Source: Immundisolibacter sp. (GTDB taxonomy: Bacteria > Pseudomonadota > Gammaproteobacteria > Immundisolibacterales > Immundisolibacteraceae). From it: a stretch of 46,996 bases of DNA. Shown here one piece after another: positions 25,627-34,809 of this stretch. The stretch's first letter is position 1. Every line of letters begins with the position of its first letter. Where the stretch lies: the NCBI RefSeq assembly GCF_014359565.1, contig NZ_JACIZD010000018.1, forward strand, positions 1 to 46,996. The letters are read 5' to 3'. Under the pieces are notes generated by a model that ran no database searches, had not been told where the DNA came from, and was given only the letters and a program-made list of their open reading frames with translations. Made by a program: the position numbers and the translations under genes.

Positions 25627-26109
25627 TCAGGCCTCGTGGTGCCACAGTACGACGGCGGCGAACACGCAGCCGATCTTTTCCACCTGCATGTCGATGGCCA
25701 GCGATTTCAGTTCGCGGATTTCCCAGCCGCGCATCTTCATGCCTTCCTCGGCCATGCGCCGCACCACGCGCTCGGCGTCCTCGCGGTGGCCGTGGGAGTG
25801 GTATTCCATGATCAGCCCCGGCTTGGCCGGGTCATGCGTCCAGGCGGCGGCCACGGCGGCGCAGATCATCGAGCCAGGGATGTCCGATTCCATCGCCGCA
25901 TAGGCGATCGGCACCAGTGCGCCCGGCGGCAGGCGCATGTCGGCCACGGCCACCTCGCGCGTGGCCGGCGGCACGATGGACGACATCTTGACCAGGTTGG
26001 TGTTGCCGACGCCGGCGTCGAGCAGCGCGCCGTCGAAGGCGTTCAGCGGCGTGAAGCCCTCGCTGCGGCCGGACACGAAGGCGTGCAGGGTGGGGGTCTG
26101 GGTGATCAT
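25627..26109 (-). CDS. Pyruvoyl-dependent arginine decarboxylase
   Basis: A 160-residue small pro-enzyme that self-cleaves and decarboxylates L-arginine to agmatine. The cleavage motif is VKMSSIVPP, with Ser43-Ser44, like the SSIFPP of archaeal PvlArgDC. Glu102 in LIMEYHSHG corresponds to the conserved catalytic Glu. The C-terminal part matches the family's EYHSHG...A...V...M pattern. It is not an AdoMet decarboxylase: the sequence lacks that family's features and is too short. Directly followed by speE, it gives a route to polyamines from arginine via agmatine. Agmatine-to-putrescine genes are not in the window. Confidence 0.85.
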   Translation of the reverse strand: MITQTPTLHAFVSGRSEGFTPLNAFDGALLDAGVGNTNLVKMSSIVPPATREVAVADMRLPPGALVPIAYAAMESDIPGSMICAAVAAAWTHDPAKPGLIMEYHSHGHREDAERVVRRMAEEGMKMRGWEIRELKSLAIDMQVEKIGCVFAAVVLWHHEA

Positions 26110-26175
26110 GGCGGCGAGGGTCTCCAGGGCGGGTCGAAACGGGTAAGGATAGGGCGGCGTTGTGGCGGCTGCGTG

Positions 26176-26820
26176 TCAGGGAGCACGCAGTTCCAGCAGC
26201 ATGGTGTTGATCTTGGCGCCGTGCAGCTGGCGCTGGGCGGCGTCAGCCTCGGCGCGCGACGCGAACGGTCCGACCCGGATGCGGTGCCAGGTCTCGCCGT
26301 TGATGTTGACCGGCTGCACCTGCGCCACCATGCCCTGCAGGGCGAGACTGGCGCGCAGGCGCTCGGCATCGGCACCGTTGCGCGAAGAGCCGGCCTGCAG
26401 GATGTAGCGCCCGCTGGTGCTGGCGGGAGGTGTTACCGGCGGCAGTGCCTGTGGCGCAGGCAGGGGCTGGCTGGGCGCACCCGCGGCGCCCGGCGCGACC
26501 GTTCCCTGAATGGGCGGCGGCGGGGTTTGCAGCGCGGGCGGCACGCTGGCCTGACGTGTCTCCCCGGACGGCTGGTCCGGTACCGGCACTTCGAGTTCCG
26601 GCAGGATGGTGTAGAACTCGAACTTCGGCTTGGGGCCGCTGACGGTCTTGGCGGCATCGGCCGCCTTGGGTGTGGCGTCGGGTATGGCTGCCGGGTCCGG
26701 GCTGAGCACTGAAAAATAGACCATCGCCGCCGCCAGGCCGCCGCTGGCCAGCCCGGTGAAAAAGCCCCGCGCCCAGACGCCGCCGCCGGCGCGCTGCGCG
26801 CCGCGTCGCTTGACGGCCAT
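26176..26820 (-). CDS. SPOR-domain membrane protein (FtsN-like)
   Basis: A 214-residue inner-membrane protein. A short basic cytoplasmic tail is followed by one helix (about 18-42), then a Pro-rich linker (about 65-135) and a C-terminal SPOR domain (YILQAGSSRNGADAERLRAS, WHRIRVGPFASRAEADAAQ) that binds denuded septal peptidoglycan. It is placed immediately after argS, as ftsN-like genes are in several Pseudomonadota. The ATG at 26820 overlaps the argS stop (TAATG). It is probably a divisome protein, but the periplasmic essential segment of true FtsN is not clear here. Confidence 0.85.
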   Translation of the reverse strand: MAVKRRGAQRAGGGVWARGFFTGLASGGLAAAMVYFSVLSPDPAAIPDATPKAADAAKTVSGPKPKFEFYTILPELEVPVPDQPSGETRQASVPPALQTPPPPIQGTVAPGAAGAPSQPLPAPQALPPVTPPASTSGRYILQAGSSRNGADAERLRASLALQGMVAQVQPVNINGETWHRIRVGPFASRAEADAAQRQLHGAKINTMLLELRAP

Positions 26821-28580
26821 TACATCTGCTCCGGCGCCGATACGCCCAGCAGGCGCAGGCCGTTCCTGAGCACCTGACGCACCGCCAGTACCAGCGTCAG
26901 ACGCGCGTTGCGCAGCTCGGCGTCGTCCACCAGGAAGGGATGGTTGTTGTAGTAGGCATGAAACAGCGCGGCCAGCTCGCGCAGGTAGTAGGCGATCTGG
27001 TGCGGCTCATAGGCCAGGGCGGCGCTTTCGATCAGTTCCGGGTAACGGGCCAGCGCGGCGGCCAGATCCAGCTCCGGATGTTCGGCCAGCAGGGCCAGCG
27101 CCTCGGCCGCGGGTTGTTCGTACTTCAGGCCGCGCTCGGCGAGCTGGCGCAGCACCGCGCCGATGCGCGCATGCGCGTACTGCACGTAGTAGACCGGGTT
27201 GTCGTTGCTGCTGGAGCGGGCCAGCTCGAGGTCGAAGTCCAGGTGCTGGTCGCACTTGCGCAGCACGTAGAAAAACCGCGCCGCGTCGTTGCCGACCTCG
27301 TCGCACAGCTCGCGCAGGGTCACGAACTCGCCGCTGCGGGTGGACATGGAGACCTTCTCCAGGCCTCGGTACAGGACCGCGAACTGCACCAGCAGCACGG
27401 TCAGCGTCGAGTCATCGCCGTGCAGGGCGCGCAGGGCGGCGCGGATGCGGTCCATGTAACCGTGGTGGTCGGCGCCCCAGATGTCGATGATGCGGTCGAA
27501 GCCGCGGTTCAGTTTGTCCAGGTGATACGCAACATCGCTGGCGAAGTAGGTCGGCTCGCCGTTCTCGCGGATGACCACCCGGTCCTGGCGATCGCCGAAG
27601 GCGGTGGCCCGAAACCACCAGGCGCCGTCCTTCTGGTACAGGTGATCCCCGGCACGCAGGGCCTGGATGGCGCGGTCCAGCGCGCCGCTGTCGACCAGGC
27701 TGCTCTCGCGAAACCAGCGATCGAAGCTGACCCCGAACGCCGTCAGGTCGTCGTCGATGTCGGCCAGGATGGTGTCGCAGCCGTGGCGGTGCAGGCGGCC
27801 GTAATCGACACTGCCCAGCAGCAGCTTGGCGCGGGCGATCAGCGCGTCCAGGTACTGGTCGGCATCGCCGCCCTGCGGGCCGTCCGGCGGCAGGCCATCC
27901 AGTACCTCGCTGACGGTCCTGCGAAAACCGTCGGCGACCTGCTGTTCGAGCGAGACGGCGATGGCGCGCACGTAATCGCCGCGGTAGCCGCCGGCGGGGA
28001 AGGGCAGTTCCTGGCCCAGGAACTCCAGGTAGCGCAGCCACACGCTGACGGCCAGGATGTCCATCTGCCGGCCGGCGTCGTTGACGTAGTACTCGCGCTC
28101 GACCTCGAAACCGGCCGTGCTCAGCAGGTTGGCCAGGCTGGACCCGTACGCCGCGCCGCGGCCGTGGCCCACGTGCAGCGGGCCGGTCGGGTTGGCGGAC
28201 ACGAACTCCAGGTGCACGCGCTGGCCGTTGCCGATCCGGCCTTGGCCATAGGCGTCGCCAGCCTCGAGCACCTCCAGCAGCACGCCCAACTGGGCAGTCG
28301 GATGCAGGAAGAAGTTGATGAAGCCGGGACCGGCGATCTCCACCCGTTCGACGGCACTGGCGGCCGGCAGGGCGGCGGCGATGCGCTCGGCCAATGCCCG
28401 CGGCGCGGTGCGCGCAGCCTTGCCGAGCGTCATGGCGACGTTGCTGGCGAAATCGCCGTGGGTCTTGTCGCGGGTCCGCTCGATGTGCACCTCGTCGGGG
28501 GCCGGCACGCCGGGGAGGACACCGTCCTCGTGCAGTCGGGTCAGGGCCTGGGCGATAAGGGACTGGAGCAGTGAACGCAA
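26820..28580 (-). CDS. argS: Arginyl-tRNA synthetase
   Basis: A 586-residue class I aminoacyl-tRNA synthetase that charges tRNA-Arg. The HIGH motif is HVGH (136-139) in [15 protein letters not shown]. The KMSKS position is the degenerate KVSMSTR, as in many ArgRS. The C-terminal DALR-type anticodon-binding domain ([19 protein letters not shown]) is present, and the N-terminal Arg-N domain contains [10 protein letters not shown]. Length is normal. It begins a minus-strand run that continues to the methylthioinosine phosphorylase. Confidence 0.97.
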   Translation of the reverse strand: MRSLLQSLIAQALTRLHEDGVLPGVPAPDEVHIERTRDKTHGDFASNVAMTLGKAARTAPRALAERIAAALPAASAVERVEIAGPGFINFFLHPTAQLGVLLEVLEAGDAYGQGRIGNGQRVHLEFVSANPTGPLHVGHGRGAAYGSSLANLLSTAGFEVEREYYVNDAGRQMDILAVSVWLRYLEFLGQELPFPAGGYRGDYVRAIAVSLEQQVADGFRRTVSEVLDGLPPDGPQGGDADQYLDALIARAKLLLGSVDYGRLHRHGCDTILADIDDDLTAFGVSFDRWFRESSLVDSGALDRAIQALRAGDHLYQKDGAWWFRATAFGDRQDRVVIRENGEPTYFASDVAYHLDKLNRGFDRIIDIWGADHHGYMDRIRAALRALHGDDSTLTVLLVQFAVLYRGLEKVSMSTRSGEFVTLRELCDEVGNDAARFFYVLRKCDQHLDFDLELARSSSNDNPVYYVQYAHARIGAVLRQLAERGLKYEQPAAEALALLAEHPELDLAAALARYPELIESAALAYEPHQIAYYLRELAALFHAYYNNHPFLVDDAELRNARLTLVLAVRQVLRNGLRLLGVSAPEQM

Positions 28581-28679
28581 AGCCGATTCCTGCGCGAATG
28601 GATGGCGGGCGGGGCGGAAAATTCTAGCAGGCTGCCGGGTCGGTTCCCGGCGTGGGCACGAGCCTGGTCTCGACAGGCC

Positions 28680-28716
28680 AAAAAAAACCGGCCCCGCCGT
28701 GACGGCAGGGCCGGTT
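28680..28716 (-). terminator. Rho-independent terminator after the GST gene
   Basis: On the minus strand the sequence is AACCGGCCC, a 13-14-base loop, GGGCCGGTT, then a run of eight T. This strong stem plus U-tract lies about 25 bases beyond the GST stop codon (28741). Confidence 0.85.
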
Positions 28717-28740
28717 CTCGCAGACCCTTCGGTGTTGCTG

Positions 28741-29349
28741 TCAGCCCATCAGACCTTCGGCCTTCAGCGTCTCGAGCACTGCCGGGCGGGACATCACGCG
28801 GCCAGCATAGGCGCCGATGTTCGGCCACGGCGACAGGTCCAGCTTGGCGTACTGGCACCAGCCGAGCACGGTGCCGAAGTAGCAGTCGGCCACGGTGAAG
28901 GTGTCGCCGAGCAGGTACTGTTTGCCGGCCAGTTGCTGGTCCAGATACCCAAAGCGCTTGCCGATCATGTCGATGGCGGCTTTCTTGGCCTCATCGGTGG
29001 AGGCCGGGTTGAACAGCGGGCCGAAGCTCTTGTGCAGCTCGGTGGCGATGAAGTTCAGCACCTCCATCAGGCGGTAGCGCTCAAGGGTTCCGGCGGCCGG
29101 TGCCAGGCCGCTGGCCGGCTTCTGGTCGGCGATGTACTGCAGCAGCACGCCGACCTCGGTCAGCACCTGGCCGTTGTCCAGCTGCAGGGCCGGCACGTAG
29201 CCTTTCGGGTTGATGGTGGTGAAATCGGCGCCGGTTTCGGTCTTCTTGCCCATCAGGTCGACCTTTTCCAGGTCGAAGCTCAGGCCGGCTTCGCGCAGGG
29301 CAATGTGCGGGGCCATGGAACAGGCACCAGGGGTGTAGTAAAGCTTCAT
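28741..29349 (-). CDS. Glutathione S-transferase (beta-class-like)
   Basis: A 202-residue cytoplasmic thioltransferase that conjugates glutathione to electrophiles. The N-terminal thioredoxin-like domain starts [20 protein letters not shown], with Cys10 as in beta-class enzymes. [10 protein letters not shown] and [13 protein letters not shown] bind GSH. The C-terminal helical domain has [20 protein letters not shown] site precedes the ATG at 29349. It is transcribed alone, ending at a terminator, and divergent from the SDR gene. Confidence 0.93.
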   Translation of the reverse strand: MKLYYTPGACSMAPHIALREAGLSFDLEKVDLMGKKTETGADFTTINPKGYVPALQLDNGQVLTEVGVLLQYIADQKPASGLAPAAGTLERYRLMEVLNFIATELHKSFGPLFNPASTDEAKKAAIDMIGKRFGYLDQQLAGKQYLLGDTFTVADCYFGTVLGWCQYAKLDLSPWPNIGAYAGRVMSRPAVLETLKAEGLMG

Positions 29350-29536
29350 GGAAGGCTCCTCGGGTCGTGTGTTCCTGGTCGCGAACCGACCGCCGGGGGT
29401 CGGGCGACAGGCAGGCAAGTGGGGTGTGCACGCAAGCTGCCGGTCAGACCAGCGGTTTGTGTGTCGAAGTAGATTAACCCAGCGGCGTGACACCTGCGTT
29501 GCCGATCGGCTCGCGTAAATCCGACAGAGGCACTGA

Positions 29537-30376
29537 ATGGACGGCCGCCAAATACCCCGCACGGTGCTGATCGCAGGCTGTGGCGATCTGGGTAGCCGGC
29601 TGGCGCGCCTGCTGCTTGACCAGGGTCGGCACGTCATCGGCCTGCGGCGCCAGGCGCGAGCACTGCCACCGCGGGTACAGGCCCTGGCGGCGGACCTTGC
29701 CGTCGGCGTGCCGCAGTTGCCCAGGGTCGATCAGGTCGTGTTCTGCGCCGCCCCGGACAGCGGCGATGCTGCTGCCTACCGCGCTGTCTATGAAGCGGCC
29801 TGGGGCAATCTGCTGGCTGCCTTGTGCGCCGCCGACACGCCGCCGCAGCGAGTCGTGCTGGTGACCAGCACGCGGCCGTATGCGCAGCGGGACGGCGATT
29901 GGGTGGACGAGGACTCGCCCGTCAGCGCCCATGACGCGCAGACGGGCAGCCTGCTGCGCGCCGAATCCATGCTGCGCGACAGCGGCCTGCCCGGACTGGT
30001 GCTGCGCCCGGCCGGGCTGTATGGCGCGGGGGAAGGGCCGCTGCTGCGCAGCCTGCGCGAGGGTCGGGCGCGCTGTGCAGCCGGGGCGCCGCGCTGGAGC
30101 AACCGCATGCACCGTGACGATGCCGCCCGTGCCATCGTGCACCTGCTGGGAGTGGCCGCTCCGGCGCCGCTGTACCTGGGCGTGGACTGTGAACCCACGG
30201 ACCACGCCGAGTTGCTGCGTGAACTGGCTGCCTGGATCGGCGTGCCGGCGCCCGAGTCCGCGCCGCTGCCGCCGCCCGCAGCCAACCGCCGCTGTCGCAA
30301 TGCGCGTCTGCTGGCCAGCGGGTTTCGCTTCGTGTACCCGAGCTGGCGCGAGGGCTATCGGGCCGTGCTTGGCTGA
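29537..30376 (+). CDS. NAD-dependent epimerase/dehydratase-like SDR protein (YeeZ-like)
   Basis: A 279-residue extended-type SDR protein. The nucleotide-binding motif is AGCGDLGSRLARLL, of the atypical GxGxxG form used by the YeeZ group. VLVTSTRPYAQ corresponds to the Ser/Tyr region, but the YxxxK catalytic pair is not apparent. LRPAGLYGAGEGPLL and RMHRDDAARAIVHLL are family signatures. The reaction is unknown. The ATG at 29537 has AGAGG upstream. It is divergent from GST and convergent with the GT4 gene. Confidence 0.82.
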   Translation: MDGRQIPRTVLIAGCGDLGSRLARLLLDQGRHVIGLRRQARALPPRVQALAADLAVGVPQLPRVDQVVFCAAPDSGDAAAYRAVYEAAWGNLLAALCAADTPPQRVVLVTSTRPYAQRDGDWVDEDSPVSAHDAQTGSLLRAESMLRDSGLPGLVLRPAGLYGAGEGPLLRSLREGRARCAAGAPRWSNRMHRDDAARAIVHLLGVAAPAPLYLGVDCEPTDHAELLRELAAWIGVPAPESAPLPPPAANRRCRNARLLASGFRFVYPSWREGYRAVLG

Positions 30377-30415
30377 TTGGGCAAGGTCACCTCGTGCGGC
30401 GACACCGCGCCGGGC

Positions 30416-31462
30416 TCAGCAATGGCCGGTGTCGGGCGCCGGCGCGGCAGCAGGCCTGGCCGGTTGTCTCAATGGCGCCAGGTTGGTCAGGAACTGCAGC
30501 GTGGCGTTGCGCCACGAATACGCCTTGGCGTGCGCCACGCAGGCGGCCGGGTCCAGGCGCAGAGCTTGCTGGACGGCGCGGCCCAAATCCTCATGCAGCA
30601 CCCCGGTCACGTCGGGCAGCACCACGTCCTTCGGTCCAGTGACCGGGAAGGCCGCCACCGGCACGCCGCAGGCCATCGCCTCCAGCAGCACCAGACCAAA
30701 GGTGTCGGTGCGGCTGGGGAACACGAACACGTCCGCTGCCGCCAGGTGCTGCGCCAGCTCCTCGCCATGCTTGAAGCCGGTGAAGCGTACCGTCGGGTAG
30801 CGTTCGCGCAGGCCGGCCAGCGCCGGCCCATCGCCGACCACGAACTTGCTGCCCGGCAGGTCCAGCGCCAGGAAGGCGTCGAGGTTCTTCTCGACCGCCA
30901 CCCGGCCGACGTACATGGCGATCGGTCGCGGCGCGAGCAGGAAGTCCTTGTCGCGTGGCCGGAACAGCGTCGTGTCCACGCCGCGGCTCCAGCGCACCAG
31001 ATGCTCGAAGCCGTGCTCCTCCAGCAAGGCCTGCTGGGAAGCGGTGGCGACCATCGTGCGCGCGGCCGGGGCATGAAAGCGGCGTACCGCAGCGTAGGTC
31101 CAGCGCGCCGGGATCGGCGTGCGCAACGCCAGGTACTCCGGAAACTGCGTGTGGTAGGCGGTGGTGAAGTCCAGGCCACGGTTCAGGCAGTAACGCCGCG
31201 CCGTCTGGCCGAGCGGACCTTCGGTGGCGATGTGGATGGCATCAGGCGCCAGTCCGTCCAGCATCTGCGTCAGACGCCGGCCCGGCAACACCGCCAGGCG
31301 GATCGACCGGTAGCCGGGGCAGGGCAGGGTGCGAAAGCGGTTCGGCCCGATCACCTCCACCGTGTGTCCCAGCGCAGTCAGCTCCTCGCAGGTGCGTTTG
31401 AGGGTGGTGACGACGCCGTTGATCTGCGGTTCCCAGGCATCGCTGACCAGTACGATCCTCAT
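30416..31462 (-). CDS. Glycosyltransferase family 4 (MgtA/SqdX-like)
   Basis: A 348-residue GT4 enzyme. It begins MRIVLVSDAWEPQINGVVTT, the start typical of the SqdX/MgtA-like group of glycolipid glycosyltransferases. YVGRVAVEKNLDAFLALD and SRTDTFGLVLLEAMACGVPV are the donor-side motifs. It overlaps the upstream phosphoesterase gene by four bases, so the two make a transcript. By this pairing it may act on a glycolipid, but the acceptor is unknown. Confidence 0.88.
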   Translation of the reverse strand: MRIVLVSDAWEPQINGVVTTLKRTCEELTALGHTVEVIGPNRFRTLPCPGYRSIRLAVLPGRRLTQMLDGLAPDAIHIATEGPLGQTARRYCLNRGLDFTTAYHTQFPEYLALRTPIPARWTYAAVRRFHAPAARTMVATASQQALLEEHGFEHLVRWSRGVDTTLFRPRDKDFLLAPRPIAMYVGRVAVEKNLDAFLALDLPGSKFVVGDGPALAGLRERYPTVRFTGFKHGEELAQHLAAADVFVFPSRTDTFGLVLLEAMACGVPVAAFPVTGPKDVVLPDVTGVLHEDLGRAVQQALRLDPAACVAHAKAYSWRNATLQFLTNLAPLRQPARPAAAPAPDTGHC

Positions 31463-32259
31463 GCCGCGAGCGCCGGCACGGCGGCTTCGGTCTTCAGCGC
31501 GTGCTGTTGATCCGACCAGTGCAGCAGCTCGATCTTGCCATCGCCATGCTCGACCAGGGCGGTGCAGCTCTCCACCCAATCGCCGCAGTTCAGGTACAGC
31601 ACACCGCCGGCGACGCTGATCTCGGCGCGGTGGATGTGCCCGCACACGACCCCGTCGACGCCGTGTTTGCGGGCCGCCAGCGCCACCGCGGACTCGAAGT
31701 TGGAGATGAAATTCACGGCGTTCTTTACCTTGTGCTTCAGGTGCCCGGCCAGCGACCAGTAGGGCAGGCCAAGCTTGGTGCGCACGAAGTTGACCAGCCG
31801 GTTGGCGCGCAGCAGCAGCGCATAGGCCTGGCTGCCGGCCAGGGCGAGCAGGCGGCTGCATTGCACCACGCTGTCGAACTCGTCGCCGTGCATCACCAGC
31901 AGGCGGCGGCCGTCGGCGGTTTCGTGGATGGCCCGGCTGCGGATGCTGAGGTTACCCATCTGCAGGCCATCGTGCTCGCGCAGCAGCTCGTCGTGGTTGC
32001 CCGGCACGTAGATGACCTCGGTGCCGTGCTTGGCCTTGCCCAGCAGGGTCCGTACCACGTTGTTGTGCGCCTGCGGCCAGTACAGGCCGCGGCGCATGTT
32101 CCAGAAATCGATGATGTCGCCGACCAGGTACAGCCGGTCGCAGGTGACCTGATGCAAGAAATCCAGCAGGAAGTCTGCCCGGCAGCCCCGGAAACCCAGA
32201 TGGACATCGGAAATCCACACCGTACGGTAGTGCCGGGGCTGGCCTTTTGCTGGCGACAT
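31459..32259 (-). CDS. LpxH-like metallophosphoesterase (UDP-2,3-diacylglucosamine pyrophosphatase family)
   Basis: A 266-residue calcineurin-like phosphoesterase. The metal-ligand motifs are ISDVHLGF, GDIIDFWN, PGNHDE, MHGDEFD and GHIHRA. They match LpxH, which hydrolyses UDP-2,3-diacylglucosamine to lipid X in lipid A synthesis, and its longer relatives. With 266 residues it is longer than classic LpxH (about 240), so a related phosphoesterase acting on a different lipid is possible. It is divergent from mazG and coupled to the GT4 gene. Confidence 0.82.
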   Translation of the reverse strand: MSPAKGQPRHYRTVWISDVHLGFRGCRADFLLDFLHQVTCDRLYLVGDIIDFWNMRRGLYWPQAHNNVVRTLLGKAKHGTEVIYVPGNHDELLREHDGLQMGNLSIRSRAIHETADGRRLLVMHGDEFDSVVQCSRLLALAGSQAYALLLRANRLVNFVRTKLGLPYWSLAGHLKHKVKNAVNFISNFESAVALAARKHGVDGVVCGHIHRAEISVAGGVLYLNCGDWVESCTALVEHGDGKIELLHWSDQQHALKTEAAVPALAA

Positions 32260-32291
32260 TCAGGTATCCCCTGGATGAAATTGCGGCCAGT

Positions 32292-32320
32292 TTGAAGATG
32301 GTTTGTTGCAGATTTATTAA
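32292..32320 (+). promoter_or_regulatory. Candidate sigma-70 promoter upstream of mazG
   Basis: TTGAAG and TATTAA are separated by 17 bases, about 80 bases before the mazG start. The surrounding intergenic stretch is unusually AT-rich for this window. Each box matches four of six consensus positions. The region is shared with the divergent phosphoesterase gene, so its orientation is tentative. Confidence 0.35.
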
Positions 32321-32399
32321 CGTGCTGTTTTTGAAATGTAATATTTTTCCGCCGGAATAGCGCCGAAGCTCGCTGCCGCCCGCCCCGATAATAGCCGCC

Positions 32400-33182
32400 A
32401 TGCAACACACCCGCCGTCTGCTCGAACTCATGGCCCGCCTGCGTCACCCGCAGGAAGGCTGCCCCTGGGATCTGCGCCAGGATTTCGCCAGCGTCGCGCC
32501 GTACACGCTGGAGGAAGCTTACGAGGTGGCCGACGCCATCGCGCGCGAGGACTTCGACGATCTGCGCCTGGAACTGGGCGACCTGCTGCTGCAGGTGGTG
32601 TTCCACGCGCAGATGGCGCAGGAGGCCGGCTTGTTCGATTTCGAGGACGTCGCGGCCGGCATCTGCGACAAGCTGCTGCGTCGCCACCCGCACGTGTTCG
32701 CGGGCGCGGTGTTCGACACGGACGCCGAGCGCTCGGCCGCCTGGGAAGCGGCCAAGGCTGCCGAACGCGCCGAGCGGGCGCCGCAGGGCGGCGTGCTGGC
32801 CGGTGTGGCGCTGGCCCAGCCGGCACTCAAGCGCGCGCAAAAGCTGCAGCAGCGTGCGGCGCGGGTCGGGTTCGACTGGCCGGACCTGGCGCCGGTGCTG
32901 GACAAGCTGGACGAGGAACTGGCCGAAGTGCGCGATGCCCTGGCGCAGGGCGACCGCGACGCCGTGGCCGACGAACTGGGCGACCTGCTGTTCGTGATGG
33001 CGAATCTGGCCCGGCACCTCGAGGTGGACGCCGAGGACGCGCTGCGCCGCGGCAATGCCAAGTTCGAGCGCCGCTTTGCCTACATCGAGGCGGCATTGCA
33101 GGCGTCCGGCCGGCAGGCCGAGGACTGCACACTCGCCGAGCTGGATGCGCTGTGGGACGCTGCCAAGGCGCAGGGACTGTAA
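32400..33182 (+). CDS. mazG: Nucleoside triphosphate pyrophosphohydrolase MazG
   Basis: A 260-residue all-alpha NTP pyrophosphohydrolase that clears aberrant NTPs and may lower ppGpp. There are two MazG domains. The first has EGCPWDLRQDFASV, TLEEAYEVADAI and LELGDLLLQVVF. The second has DKLDEELAEVRDAL and DELGDLLFVMANLARHLEVDAE. The ATG at 32400 is the first codon of the conserved N-terminus. Its end is 12 bases from the end of the convergent thioesterase gene. Confidence 0.95.
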   Translation: MQHTRRLLELMARLRHPQEGCPWDLRQDFASVAPYTLEEAYEVADAIAREDFDDLRLELGDLLLQVVFHAQMAQEAGLFDFEDVAAGICDKLLRRHPHVFAGAVFDTDAERSAAWEAAKAAERAERAPQGGVLAGVALAQPALKRAQKLQQRAARVGFDWPDLAPVLDKLDEELAEVRDALAQGDRDAVADELGDLLFVMANLARHLEVDAEDALRRGNAKFERRFAYIEAALQASGRQAEDCTLAELDALWDAAKAQGL

Positions 33183-33193
33183 GGCGTGCCCGC

Positions 33194-33643
33194 TCAGGGC
33201 GGGGCGTCGTCGATCACCGGCGTACCCGGCCGGCTGCGCGACAGACCCCGAAACATGGCCACCGTGTCGCCGTCTGCGCCGCATACGGTGACGTCGTAAA
33301 TACCGCTGCGCGGACGGCGCGCCACCTCGCGCGCGGTCGCGGTCAGCTGTTCGCCGGCGCGCGCCGGGCGCAGGAAATCGATGCTGCAATGCTGGGCGAC
33401 GGTGAGCTCGTTGCCGCTGTTGCAGGCGTAGGCGAAGGCGGTGTCGGCCAGGCTGAAGATGAAGCCGCCGTGGCAGATGCCGTGGCCGTTGAGCATCACG
33501 TCCTGGACGGTCATGGTCAGCACCGCCTGCCCGGGGGCGCAGTGCTGGACCACGATGCCCAGGTGCTGGGCGGCTGTGTCGCGGGCGTAGAGCGCGCGTG
33601 AAACAGCCGCGGCCAGCGCAGATGAGGATTCAGGCTCGGACAT
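33194..33643 (-). CDS. PaaI-type hotdog thioesterase
   Basis: A 149-residue hotdog-fold acyl-CoA thioesterase. The family signature [20 protein letters not shown] (with catalytic Asp) and [14 protein letters not shown] are present, as in phenylacetate-pathway PaaI, but no other paa genes are nearby. It would free CoA from aryl or acyl thioesters. The start MSEPESSS at 33643 is chosen over a longer frame. It sits head-to-head with the endonuclease V gene, whose ATG overlaps this one. Confidence 0.88.
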   Translation of the reverse strand: MSEPESSSALAAAVSRALYARDTAAQHLGIVVQHCAPGQAVLTMTVQDVMLNGHGICHGGFIFSLADTAFAYACNSGNELTVAQHCSIDFLRPARAGEQLTATAREVARRPRSGIYDVTVCGADGDTVAMFRGLSRSRPGTPVIDDAPP

Positions 33644-34325
33644 GGTGAGCGAGGATAGCATCGGCATTGCGACGGACCTGTCCTGGCCGCAAACCCCGGC
33701 GCAGGCCATTGCATTGCAGCGCGAGCTGGCCGGCCGCGTCCTGCGGGTGGACGATGTCGGCAGCGTGCGGCGGGTGGCCGGCGTGGACGTGGGTTTTCCG
33801 GGCGGCGGCCAGATCGCCCGGGCGGCCGTGGCGGTGTTGTCGTTCCCAGACCTGCGGCCGGTCGAGCAGGCGCTGGCCGAGCTGCCGGTTGCGTTTCCGT
33901 ATGTTCCCGGCCTGTTGTCATTTCGCGAGCTGCCGGCGGTGCTGGCGGCGCTGGCCGGTCTGGCGCAGCCGGCGGACCTGCTGCTGGTGGACGGTCAGGG
34001 TCTGGCTCACCCGCGCCGTTTCGGCATCGCCTGCCACCTCGGAGTGCTGACCGGGCTGCCCTGCATTGGTGTCGCCAAGACGCGCCTGGTCGGTGCGCAC
34101 GATCCGGTGCCCGACCGGCGTGGTGCCTGGGTGCCGCTGCATGATCGCGGCGAGGTGATCGGCGCGGTGCTGCGCAGCCGGGTCGGCGTCAAGCCCATCT
34201 ATGTCTCGGTGGGACATCGGCTGAGTCTGGAGCGAGCGGTCGAATGGGTCATGGCTTGCACCGGTCGCTATCGTCTGCCACAGACCACGCGCGCGGCCCA
34301 TGCGCTTGCGTCGGCAGACGCGTAA
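33642..34325 (+). CDS. nfi: Endonuclease V (deoxyinosine 3'-endonuclease)
   Basis: A 227-residue repair enzyme that cuts one nucleotide 3' of hypoxanthine in [12 protein letters not shown] provides the first Asp, [13 protein letters not shown] and [21 protein letters not shown] the next catalytic acids, and [10 protein letters not shown] the Lys. These match the family throughout. The ATG at 33642 shares two bases with the antisense thioesterase start. A later internal start cannot be excluded, but the N-terminal region has no good alternative. Confidence 0.93.
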   Translation: MVSEDSIGIATDLSWPQTPAQAIALQRELAGRVLRVDDVGSVRRVAGVDVGFPGGGQIARAAVAVLSFPDLRPVEQALAELPVAFPYVPGLLSFRELPAVLAALAGLAQPADLLLVDGQGLAHPRRFGIACHLGVLTGLPCIGVAKTRLVGAHDPVPDRRGAWVPLHDRGEVIGAVLRSRVGVKPIYVSVGHRLSLERAVEWVMACTGRYRLPQTTRAAHALASADA

Positions 34326-34419
34326 AGTTTCGTTCCGCCGTTCCGATACGCAGACCATGTGGCAGGAGCGGTGTAGGATTCCCATGACATCTTCGATCAG
34401 ATCGATCTCAGGCGGAAAC

Positions 34420-34770
34420 ATGTCCCAGCCAGAAGAGGCCGATCGACGAACCAACCGGCGTCGATCACGTGACGAGCGGCTACTGGTGCAAGTGGTCAGT
34501 GCGGTCGGTGCCCCCGAGCTGGCCGGAGCCACCTTGCCGTCGCGCACCTGCGACGTGTCATCAGGCGGCATTGGCCTGTGGCTGGACCGTGAGCTGGCGC
34601 CCGGCGTGCGGCTCGAGTTGTGGGTCAATGTGAACGGCTTGCCCGGCAAGTTCTTCCTGTGCGGGGAGGTGCGCTGGTCGCGGCCCGTGGCGCCGGACTA
34701 CCTGCACGGGATTCAGCTGATCCCGGTGCCGGGCGACGATCTGGCGCGCTGGCAGCGCTGTTTCGAATGA
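34420..34770 (+). CDS. PilZ-domain protein
   Basis: A 116-residue PilZ protein expected to bind cyclic di-GMP. It has an Arg-rich N-terminal segment (RRTNRRRSRDER, 9-20) with RxxxR-type spacing and CDVSSGGIG (44-52), which fits the D/NxSxxG motif (D45, S47, G50). The ATG at 34420 is used; an in-frame ATG at 34384 is possible. It is followed within 40 bases by the DUF1631 gene, a pairing that points to a common pathway. Confidence 0.88.
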   Translation: MSQPEEADRRTNRRRSRDERLLVQVVSAVGAPELAGATLPSRTCDVSSGGIGLWLDRELAPGVRLELWVNVNGLPGKFFLCGEVRWSRPVAPDYLHGIQLIPVPGDDLARWQRCFE

Positions 34771-34809
34771 GTCTTGTGTCGTGACGCGCGTTTCACAGCG
34801 ACCTTGCGT

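Noticed and set aside
25627-26109. AdoMet decarboxylase (speD) next to speE
   Set aside because: The sequence has the SSIVPP and EYHSHG elements of pyruvoyl-dependent arginine decarboxylase and lacks SpeD features.
33194-33643. Phenylacetate degradation locus from the PaaI-like thioesterase
   Set aside because: No paaABCDE, paaK or other pathway genes are near; the thioesterase family is widespread outside that pathway.
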